Assembly: GCA_013399115.1 (NCBI GenBank)
Contig: VXAA01005176.1
Location: 603,489-667,488, forward strand
DNA: 64,000 bases
Source of the DNA: Anseranas semipalmata
Lineage: Eukaryota; Chordata; Aves; Anseriformes; Anseranatidae
Direction: 5' to 3'
A program made the translations under genes and the position numbers. Positions 50,901 to 61,500 of the stretch are shown one piece after another. Each line of letters begins with the position of its first letter. Within the stretch, counting starts at the first letter, position 1. Under the pieces are notes generated by a model. That model was not told the origin of the DNA. It ran no database searches and saw only the letters and a program-made list of their open reading frames with translations.

Positions 50901-53679
50901 AAGGTATAGATTCAAAAATGGCATCAGAAATGTCAAATTTTTAGCCCCAGTCTTGGCAATCAAGTTTCATTGCCTGAGGCCTTCAACTTGAATAATGTGA
51001 TCAATATTTATTTACACAATATATCGGCTGCATAGGAACAAATTCCTGGGTTTGGTGTTAGTGTTTTTGTTTTAATGTCATTTGCAGTCTGGAAATATAT
51101 ATTACGAAAAAGAATTTACACTAAGTGCCCTTTTTTTTTTTTGTATTAAGATGAAGAAGAAAAATTAAATGAGAGCGATACTAATTCACACATATCTATT
51201 GTTTGCAATTAACATGCATAAAAGATTATTGTAATGTTAGACATGCTACTTTATGCACATTAAGTGAAATGCCCCATAGTCCCAAGAAAATTACTTTTTT
51301 TTTTAATGGTTTTACTCAAATAGGTGACAACCGTACCACACAATTTAAAAAAATCAAATGCATCTGAAAATGCCAAGCATTCTGAAAGTCTGTTCTAATA
51401 ATACCAAAAATAATGATTACATTCGTAAGCAGAAAGACCCACCTTTGAATGATTAGATGAGATAAGCTCTATTTGTTGAGAGTATGAGACCACCCAGAAT
51501 TAATACTTTACATAAAATATGAAGATGATACTCCATCCTTCAGTAGCAAACCAAGAAGGGAACCATGATGCTTGTTCCACTGATTTCCCACTTACTTTTG
51601 GAGAGAGCAGAAAAAAAAAAGAACACTCTAGAAGCAAGTAGCTCACTCAGAAAAAAACTGAGATAGGTGAAAATCCAGCTCTACAAAGGACTTAGGTAAC
51701 TTTCAAGTCTAAAACATCAAATCTGGGCACCTAATTCTGACAATTTCCCTGCTAACTCCTTGTATGCTTGTGTCTATCAGTAGGTTAATAAAGACCATGA
51801 AATTCAATATGCAGCAGTGATTTCAACACCTAAAGAGGTAAAACATTGAAAATGGTCAGGAACACGTTCAAAAAAAATGTTTCTGTAGAGAGGAGGAGAT
51901 ATTTCTATTTTTTTTGTATAACTGAAGAGGGAAAATCTTTTGCAAACCATCCTCATCTCGTGTCCTGTGTCTCCCCAGATCCTTTCCTACTGCCAAGGCT
52001 GAGATGAAGATAGCTTTTGTTCCTCCCGAGGAAGCCATACAGCAACACAAGGGGGGAACACAACATTTGTAGGGCTAGAGAAAGAGACTGTAAAATATAT
52101 CAGACTCCAGATTTAGATCACTTTCTTAAAGGACAAAGATGGAAACTTGAATTTCCTCAGGAAAACATTGTCCAGGATTCTCTTCTTCCTGGATTAATTT
52201 TCTAGCTAGAACAACTTTTACAAAAAATGGGCCAAAGTACCTCCAAAGGGCATGAGATCTGTTCCATTTGCCTCAGAAAAGGCACATCCCAATTTGCTCA
52301 GTAAGATACTTTATATATACACAGCCTAGTAATATACTGCAGTTTTGTAAAAATGAGTTTTTTTCCTTTTTCGGTAGAATTCATAAAAATCACTACTACT
52401 TCTATTTTTTATATTTTTTCATTTCTTTATATATATGTATGCAATTTTATATATGTGTTTTTTTTCCTTTCATCATCTATATAATATAGCCCTGTTTATC
52501 TTTTCCCACTGAAAGGGTTAAACTTGTTGCTCTTACCTAAGACCATAGTGTGCAGTGTTTACAAGAGCTGCTTTCTACTGTGAAACTAAGGCTGAGAAAA
52601 TTACTTTTATTCAATGCTTCTGCTTTAAAAAGGATAATGATTTCATCTGGTTAGAGCTGTCTGTACCTACTTAGTTTATTGCAGGGAAGAAATTGCCTGT
52701 TCACTCATGATAAGATAATTTGTCGCCTTGGAAATTAAATTATCCATCCCAGTTTACCTTGAGGAGGAATACTATATAATACCTATTTGTTCCATTACAC
52801 CCTTTAAAGCAGCAATACGCTTTACTCCACAAATATGGTCCATGTAATCAGAGACATTAAGACAAGTTAAAATAGCCCCTGACTGAAACTTAATTAGGCT
52901 CCAAAGTTGTCAATTGTGTAAGACTTGAATCCAGCGGAACTAAAAGGATATTAAATAAATAATTTCTTTTAAAGAATTAAACTAAGCCTGAAATACATTT
53001 TAAAGTTAGCTTTTTTATTTTATTTTTTATCCTCTCAGGAAAATTCACCACAGAAAGCCATGCCAAGTGCACACCTTCACTCTGCGAAACCAGAACAGAG
53101 TTTACAGTTATCAGGAAGGATGAAACCTACTAACATTTTTAAATCTTTGATGTAGAATTAATATAGGAATGGGGGCTAATGTGTTTTTCCCTGTTTCCAG
53201 CAGGTTTTACTTAAATATATAAATATGATCTGTTTTTTCAGAGACACTGGTTTGTAACGTTATCATTTCTTAATTAGTTGTAAAGGCCAAACTGAGTGAA
53301 GGGGGGGGTGTTAAAATTTAAAACAGGCTTTCACAAGATCACAGTAATTAGCAATAGCCATGCTTCTAGGCCAAGGAGAACACATCAAAAATGATGGGTA
53401 GGGCATGGTGGGCACAGCTCTTACGGCACTGTTTGACAATAGGCATTGAAAAACAGCCCGAATCCTTTATAAAACTCATTTATGGAACAGCATAATCCAA
53501 GTGACTCATTAACTTCTTATATACAGAAATTATAAGGAAAAAAAAAAAGAAGGAAAGAAAGAAAAAAGCTAAGAAAATTAGATTTTTCCATAGCATACTT
53601 TTCCAGGTCTTTGAGGGGTGATGAAGAGAAGCTGGTCTTGTGATGATGATAATGGATTACGAAACAAGGCTTTGCACAA
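47983..53679. other. Unique DNA, no gene recognised
   Basis: Short A/T tracts occur at about 50249-50262 and 51131-51142, a G run at 53303-53310 and an A/GAAA tract at 53538-53567. The block at about 52560-52960 has many homeodomain-like TAAT/ATTA motifs and no simple repeats, and may be conserved non-coding DNA. No ORF is convincing. Confidence 0.5.
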
Positions 53680-53845
53680 TTGGCTCCTACACAGACTTTG
53701 AGTGTGACCTTGAATGAATCGTATAATCCCTCTGCTACTGTTTCTCCATTTGTAAAACAAGCATGATAATTCTTACCTACTTTGAAGAACTGTTCGGGGG
53801 ATTAATTAGATGTTTATAGGATGTGTTAGATGTGAAATATATTAA
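53680..53845 (+). mobile_element. MIR SINE, sense
   Basis: The order GAGTGTGACCTTGAATGAAT, then TACTGTTTCTCCATTTGTAA, then AACAAGCATGATAATTCTTA, then CCTACTTTGAAGAACTGTTC, then GGATTAATTAGATG follows the MIR core and 3' part (tgtgaccttgggcaag, tttcctcatctgtaaaatgg, gataatagtacctacctcatagggttgttgtgaggattaaatgag). The full-length order makes this the clearest MIR in the window. The start is approximate. Confidence 0.85.
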
Positions 53846-53993
53846 ATCATCTGCTTTATCTGAGGCTTAAACATATTTATTTTAACTGAGTTCTAGAGGT
53901 AGGAGTTTTCCAATGAGAAACAATTTTGCCCCCTACTCCCACCTCTCAAAAAAAAAATTGGTTTGACAAAAGAGATTTTTTTCATGGAAACAG

Positions 53994-54072
53994 AGGATTT
54001 GATGAAGCTTTAATGAAGGAGATTGCTCGGGTTACTGAGACTTCTGCATCCATCCCCGTGCAACTGGGAAAT
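53994..54072 (+). CDS. Candidate 79-bp internal coding exon, unidentified
   Basis: Bounded by an acceptor-like TTTTTTTCATGGAAACAG and a strong donor AAT/GTGAGT (GT at 54073-54074). Between them one frame is open over 26 codons with good coding-like composition: acidic and basic residues, varied third positions, key stretch GFDEALMKEIARVTETSASI. The frame continues 5' only into low-complexity sequence and stops soon after the donor, as expected for an exon. The polypyrimidine tract is weak. I cannot assign it to a protein family. It may be a real exon of a large-intron gene or a chance frame. Confidence 0.3.
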
Positions 54073-54404
54073 GTGAGTGTGTTTTCCATTGACAGGCATG
54101 CTTACTAAGCCCACTTTCCAACTATCAGCCTTTACTATGGCACTAACACTGAATTATCTTCCTGGTGATCTTGGTATCGCAGTCTCACTCGTCCTTTAAT
54201 AACTGCTACAGAATATGGAAAGATTTCAAAAAGTTCAGTGATGGGAAATAGGTGGATTGAGGGCTAGAAATGTTTTTTTTTGTAGCATGGAAAAAGTTCT
54301 CCATTTTTAGGTCCACTTATTAGTAAATTAATTCTATCATTTATTAAATAGCATTTACTGAGAGGAAATTCTGCATGTGAATAAAACATGTTTAGGTATT
54401 AGTA

Positions 54405-54434
54405 AATAAAATGGCAAAGTATCTGCATTAAGCA

Positions 54435-54466
<32 letters not shown>
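54405..54466 (+). repeat. AATAAA followed by a 31-base A run
   Basis: AATAAA at 54405-54410 is followed after 25 bases by 31 consecutive A (54436-54466). That is the spacing of a genuine mRNA 3' end and would fit a retrocopy tail. No duplicated target site or recognisable mRNA body was found upstream, so a plain homopolymer is equally possible. Confidence 0.5.
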
Positions 54467-54470
<4 letters not shown>

Positions 54471-54795
54471 ATTTTATACAAACAGGATCCAAGCAGCAAA
54501 ATTACAAGAAATCTGAGTGATTCCATCTTCCAACGAACTAAACTCATTCACCTCTGGATAGCAAAGTGTGTGCACTCAGTAAGCAAGGAAAATACATTAT
54601 GTGATCGGAAAGCAGGAACAAAATGCATAGTGTAAAATCATCTTTTGACATAGAGACCGTTAGCCCGATTTATTTTGTACTTACCATCCATTGCATACCA
54701 GTTAGCGACAGTAGCTGCCTAAGGAGTAACTCCCAATTTTCACTGGTTTGCTAGGAAAGGTGACTATTAGACACTCACAAAAAAAATAGAAAAGA

Positions 54796-54821
54796 TTTCT
54801 CTCTTTTTTTTTTTCTTTTAG
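54796..54821 (+). promoter_or_regulatory. Strong 3' splice-site-like sequence
   Basis: A near-continuous pyrimidine tract TTTCTCTC(T)nCTTTTAG ends with AG at 54820-54821. An ATG-initiated 77-codon frame begins at the next base. The peptide is hydrophobic and unrecognised. Similar sites at about 18800, 28920 and 60724 show that such matches recur in this T-rich DNA. Confidence 0.2.
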
Positions 54822-57800
54822 ATGTACATTAGTGCAGTTGTTTTCCAGGGGCTCTCTCTTAAATATCGTTATCTCTACATTAATGAACCCTTTGTTCAGC
54901 TGCATTTTTGCTCTTTAAACTGGGAAACGCTGCTTTACATTGCATTCTCTCTGAAAATTAGTGGCATATCCATTCCAAAACCACAACCCATGCACTCAGA
55001 ATTCTTAAAGTTCGGTGTTTTTTTTTTTTTAATATATATAGTTTTTATTTCCTAAGATGCACAGACACAATAATAGTTGAATTTCAGCCTCAAGTAGTGG
55101 CTTTAGCCGTCTGTACTGCTCAGATGCAATAGTTTGAAGTTCATTATTTTTTGTTCTGAAGCCACCCTGCTGTTCTCACCAAATGAAAAGCAGGTCAGAA
55201 CCAAGGTATTTAATTAGCTGGGAAGGCAGGTGATGTTTAAGCACACTGCTAATCATTTTCTAACTGTTAATAATTTTCCATCAGGGATAGATTGACAACA
55301 GAATTTCAAAACAACATGCAGGAAATGATAATTCATGACAAAGAGGTTTGAGGTGTAGGACTACAATTAGATTCAGTAAAGGGAAAGGCTACAGATGAAT
55401 AGACTATAAAATATTAAAAATAATGATACATACACTTTATTATGCCTGAACAGTACTCAAAAATCTGTATCTGAATAAACTGAACTGTAACAAAGTAAAA
55501 CAATAGATCTGGATAAAAAAAAAAAAATTAACAAGTCCCCTAATGAGATCTCAAATTATGGAACCATACAAAAAAGCTCATTGGCATGTGCAATTTCTAT
55601 TTTCCTAGGTGGAGCACAGCCTGAACCAGGGCTTTGTCTTTCTGATGCCACCAAAACTCCAAATGTGTATGTACTGTGTGCTACTAGATTTTGCATGATT
55701 ACTAGCAGAATAAAATCTGTATTGTTCACATTGTTTTTAATGTTCAATAATAAAAATATAAATAGCTCATTCTCCTGTAATTTTTCTCTTGCAAGGTCCC
55801 TTTCTCAATATATCACACAAGCCATTATATTCAGAAATGTCATTTTTAATTTAAGTTTACTGCTCCGAGGGTGAAGTATTTCTAACCTCAAGAACTTTTA
55901 TTCTCCTATCCAGAGCAAAGTAGGAAAACAATTTAAGAGCTTTTTTGAATTTTTAAGAGGAAATACAGAACTAGGGGTTTTAATAATCAGAAATTAGGTT
56001 TTCTTAGATGCAGTAACTTCACACGTCAATAGTTTGGCTCCCAGAGAAACAAAAGCTTCTGATCTGAAATACACCCACCATTACACCAAATGCACTTAAA
56101 AGCTTCAGAGCATTAACTGCCAGTGACTGTCAGGTTTCAGTTAACATGCAGACAAAACCAGCCTCTATAGTGAAGAAGTATTTTCCAGAAGCAGAGATGT
56201 ATATTTAGATGAAAAATTAGCATATAATAATCAGTGAAGTGCTACCTGGCATGATGAAAATCAGCTAGATAGCTATACAGTTAAGGAAACTTTCACCATT
56301 TATCTCCTAGGTTAAGATTCTTCCTAATAGGTGTTTCAATAACTAGTGCTATTAAAGACAGTATACAGAACCTTAATTTAAAGAACTAATTAGTCCAAAA
56401 TCGGGGAAGATTACATTGTAGGAAGAGGGACTCAGTGCATAACGGCCTTGCCTATAAGGATGGGGAAAGCCATATCTGCTTGTCTGTGGAAGCAAGATCA
56501 AGGCCAGGTTTTATTTAGTTAGCTAGCTGGTTGTTTCCGAAGTTATCATAAGACCCCTGAAATAGAGCAGGGAGTTTGAGGAAAGAGATTTTGACTTAAA
56601 AAGCAGTCCTCTGGGAGAGAGACTTGGTGAAGACTCAGGGGTAAATAGGGCATTGCTTCTAATCTCATAAGTGAATAAAGTAATCGGGAGAATGCTTAGG
56701 TATCAGATACAGTAGTTTCAATATTCAGATTATTTATTTAGTACATTGAACTAAGAAGTTATTTTGATTCCTTCGTGGAATCTATTTTTGAGAGAAGAGA
56801 CATTGTTCTACAATTCCTGGATAAGATTATAACCTATGATAGGAGAAATTAAATGGCTATAAAAAAAAAAAAAACACACCACAAATTCCAATCTTAAATT
56901 GTTCAAACGTTATAAACTCACTTTAGCAGGATAGCTTTCATAAGAAGCTAAAGTATAAATGCTCCTGTATTTTTATAAACCTGTTCCATGCAACTTTTAC
57001 CTCCTTCAAATCTCTACTTTCAACCATGCTATGCCAAGTCATGATAATAATTGAGTCCAGGGATTAAATTAAAAGACCTTTTCACATAAGAGAGTAAAAA
57101 CTATTTTGTTAAAGTGAGGAGTATTTGTTGAGTTGGGTTTTTGTTTGTTTGTTTTTTAAAATAATTAATTTGGATGGCACTCACTTTTATTGGTAAACAC
57201 TTCCACCTCTGCTGGAAGTCTGGGACCTCTGAAGCTGTAAAGTCATCTGTGGTGAAAAACCAGAAACATCACACAGTTTTCTTCCTTTCAGGACATTGCA
57301 GCAAGCACCAAAACATGGCAACGCTAGCAGATAATAAGAAACAATGCACTTGTTAACTGGGAATATGCAAAACATGGAAGAGAAAAAACAAAACCCATTC
57401 TAGCGTGTTGCCTTATAGTTTTGCTTCAGCTATTCCCAAGCATTTGCCGGGGCACACATTCTTGTTACATACATACCATTTTCTGCTTGGACTAGGGTAT
57501 AAACATGGTTATGTGCTAGGCTGTATGTGGTCCTGATCCCAGCCTCTGAAGTATGACTTGGTTATTACCATTAACCTGTCAGCTGCAATGTATTTTAGTA
57601 CTGGCCAGCCAGCTATAACATCCTTACAGCTTTCCAGCTCATTCAAAGATACAGCTTATACATTCGGCCCAGGCCTGCACAATAATAACAATATTTTTGA
57701 GCATTTCAGACAAGTAGTTCAGGCAACAGAACAAATACTTTCAGTCAGAACCTTTTGAAACTAAACATTAAAACTCTTCTTAGAAAATATTAGAGGTCCT

Positions 57801-57984
57801 CTTGACCACCTGTCTGGGAACAGCCAGCCTCTGCTGCTTCAGGGGAAAATGCAAGAACTTGCACAGTGTGCAGCTAAAAGGTATGCTGTCCACAGGAAAA
57901 TAATATTCCTAGCTACTACCATTGTCTTTTACCCTGAAGCATGAGGATTTATATCATTTCTAGATCGCTTATTATTTTTAAAAC

Positions 57985-58545
57985 CCTAATAACTCTGGAT
58001 GTTGTTATTATCTATACAAACATCCATTTCCTTTTCTAATCCGACTGAGCTCTTGACTTCAATAATATATTGTGGCAATGACTTTTGTTAGCTTATTGTT
58101 GGCTGAAAAAATAATTCCTCGTGTCAATTTTAGATTTGCTGTCTTTCAATTTCTCTGACTACTGCCTTCCTCTAATATTATGGCAGAAGCTAAGTAGAAA
58201 GCCTGCGCTGGCTTCTCTATAAAGTCATTGTTACGCATCGTCTTTTTCACTCAGTTATTTTTCACGTCCCATCTTGTTCATCTCCATTCTACAGTAAACT
58301 GCTCCTGTCTTTTCAATCTTACTTCATACGGTTGTTTTTCCACTTCTCTAAGCATTTTTATTGCTAATCTGTGAACCCCTTCTATTGTTCCTATAGTCTT
58401 TTTTGAAATAGAATAAACAGAGCTGAAAGCAGTGTTGCAGAGGCAGCCTAATTTACAAATAGCATTATAATACCATCAATATCAATTTATTAAAAATCCT
58501 AGCCCTAGATTTCTTTTCTTTGTTAACTATTACTGCTGACTGACT
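57985..58545 (-). mobile_element. Ancient CR1/L3-like LINE relic, antisense
   Basis: The stretch follows, in order, the antisense of the ORF2 3' part of old amniote CR1/L3 copies. It runs from a CATCCATTTCCTTTTCTAAT block, through GAGCTCTTGACTTCAATAAT, TTGTGGCAATGAC, GATTTGCTGTCTTTCAATTT, CTTTTCAATCTTACTTCATA and CATTTTTATTGCTAATCTGT, to ACAAATAGCATTATAATACC. Frames are destroyed throughout. It is much older than the other CR1 pieces and is probably shared with other birds and reptiles at this locus. Confidence 0.78.
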
Positions 58546-61500
58546 AGAAGGGGTTTGGAGCTGTTTGGGTTTCCAATCTGGAAGTCACACCCACAGCACA
58601 TTTTACCCCATGGGTAGCATAGTAAAATCCTTGGAATTACTTCCTAATACCTGCCGAACTTACTGAATATAGTGGATGATTTTTTTTCTTATTTTTTGAT
58701 ACTCTGTAGCCCGAGAGCAACTGCATGCACTGAACGTGGAACAACAGTGTTTTCCATTCACCCTTGGAAGTCTGTGATGCCCTAGGCACTTTTCAAGCAA
58801 CATCCTTTTATTTCAAGTAAGAACCATTGACACAGAATTATCATCAGGACAAGCTATGCTGACTGATCTCCTGGAGTAAAACGAGGTCCCCAGAGAGCAC
58901 CCAGCCCCTTTTTTGACAGTAGGCAGTAAATTTACTGGTATTGACCATTTTCACGTGATAATGCACAACTGCTGTCTTCTTTTTGTACAGTACCAATTCA
59001 GACCGAATGCTGCAAATGTGATGGAAATTGTGCCTGAAGCACAATCTCTCACCAGGGAGGTGTAGGTTGTCATTAGATCTTATAATAGATCTACCACTCA
59101 TTTCTGAGTTCATGAGATCAAGTTTATAGTTCATAAAACAACCATGTTACACTGCTTTACAGGTTACAGAAGGCAGTTTTACTGGTGCTTGGAGGTGCTT
59201 TGCCTCAAAACCAGGAGGAGACTGCTGTACATTGTCCAGGAACAATTTCGTACTCATCTGTGGAATCAAGTAAAACATTTTCCTGCCCCTCAGAACTAAA
59301 TATGTTCAAGTCCTGTTATGTTTCGGTGGCAGACTGCTCTAAAAGAGGTTTACTCATTTAATCAAATAAAGGAATTTAGAAGACAAAACAGGTACTAGTA
59401 GAGTTTATTTTTACCATAAAAATTCAAAAGTTGTCACCTTGTGACCATTAATTATAAGCCAGTCCAACGCTTATTCCTCTTCAAACTTCTTGCTGTTGTG
59501 TTCAGTCATTTAATGTAATTCTTTATACTGAACTGCAGATTCTTTCGGAGCTATCCTGTACAGAACTTGGTGCCTGCCTACTGCTTGTCAGGGTCAGGCA
59601 TACGGATGGGGGATGCAGCTGACTAAGGGAGATTGCTTCATGGAAGCAGATTGCTCATTCTCTGAATTTGCACCACTGATGTATGAAGGTAAAACCACCC
59701 CTGTGTAGGCTGACTGCTTAGAACTAAAGCCTGTGTGACTGAATACGAATGATTACGGTGAGTAACAGATTTCTCACAAGAGAAAAAAAAAAAAAGAAAA
59801 AAAGTTGCTGCAAAACTGAAACTATTGTATTCTTAGGTGGGAGAAAAATTCTATATTTCTATTTTATAAAAGAAGGTAAGAGAAAGAGGGGAAACAGCTA
59901 TTTTTCTCCGATATTCTTTGGAAGCTTGTTTCACCTGCAGACATAAAATTGTACATCTAAATCACCCTTGAGGTCCCTCTTGTTTCTCTCATGTTTGAAG
60001 GATCAAAGGTCCAAGCACAGCCTTACTACTCTCCTCAAGAGAGGAGTGGGGTGAGAGCCACATTTGATTCCCGCCATCCCCCTGCATCTTCCAAGTGACA
60101 CAGCACATGTCCAGAGATTGCTGCTCTCCTTTGATCCATGTGAGGAGCAGCGCAGTCCAGGTAGGGGAGGGGAATTTAGTTCCCCGATTTTTTGTCTGTT
60201 TGTTGTTGTTATTTTGTTTGTTTTTTTGCCTGTGACAGCCTACATGCAGCTCTTAAGGAGGTGATTGCTATTCTCTCTAACATTATCCTAAATAGAACAT
60301 AACTTGAAGACAAAGAACGTAATTGCAGCCTATCAGTTTTTTGAATGGAAATCAGAAATCTAAATTATAATCTACATGTCGGACTTGCATTAGGAAGTTA
60401 ACATTGCCCAAGTACACTGCATTCTGCCAACAGCTAGAGCAATGTTAGAACTATTGTGGCATTTAAGCATTTCAAGCAATTTTAAACTAAGCTAAATAAA
60501 CTAATCTCCACTCCTGTTTCATCTATGGCCAACAGTTAAACTCTTCATTAGAAAGAATATTTGCTTCCTGATTGAAACAATACAGAGGTGTTAGCATAAA
60601 GGTATTTTTTGGTTTTGGTAAGATTGTCAATGACAATTCTTTGATGTTATGATTAGATAAAGCTCGAAGTTTGGCTGTATTTCATGTCTATAACTGCTTT
60701 GTATTTTTTTCTTTTTCCTTCCAGAAACAAAAAGCCTACTACATACTAATTGTTACTCTTGCTGGTTCAGAGAGTTTTATATAAAAGCACTCAAAGCACA
60801 AAATTCTTCATGTCTTTTTCCTACTGAAAATCACTGAGAGTTACGTATGTCTGGTTCTGGATACTGCAAGGCCCTGTCTGAGAGGTCTCATCCAGCTGCC
60901 ATGGACCAGAACAAGGCCCCACCTACCACAGGCAATTTCGGCACGCTCCTAGCACAAAGAGAACAAGGTCAGGCACTTCCCTTCTGACCTGGGACATGAA
61001 TGGACACGAGACTCTCCTGTATTTGCCCTGCACTCTTTGAATAGCTTGCTCGAGGTAGTGCTTGTGCCACCCTTTCATATTCACAGGAAAGCTTCTTTGT
61101 GTTTATACTTCCTCTCTTCACTCTCTCCCACAACACAACTTCTAACAGGCATTTGCACAACTGCCTGACTTAATCCTTCGGACTCACTCACTTATTAAAG
61201 TCAGAAGATTCAGCCAGCTGCAGGGCTAGCAGAATCATTTTTCAACACAGGTCTCCAGGCAGAAACTTTGTCCCTCTCCTTTCTGGCCATTTCTCTTTAG
61301 CTGGGGATTTTCTTTTCCTCGTCTTTCCCTTTTTCTTATTCCTGAAGAGATGGTTTATTCTCACCCAATTCTTTCTGCTGCAAAGCACTTAACAAGAGAG
61401 AAACTGCTACTGAGGTGTTGCTAAATCTGTAAAAGGTTCAGTATGAGGCTTAATAGCAGTAGAAATTTAGTGCCCTCTGATGCCCAAACAAAAGCTCTAT

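Larger units (their letters stand above)
54073..57984. other. Unique DNA, no gene recognised
   Basis: Contains the 31-base A run at 54436, a very strong acceptor-like site at 54821, T-rich sequence at 55019-55031 and an A run at about 56861-56874. Open frames of up to 97 codons (55581-55874) are unrecognised. Confidence 0.5.
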
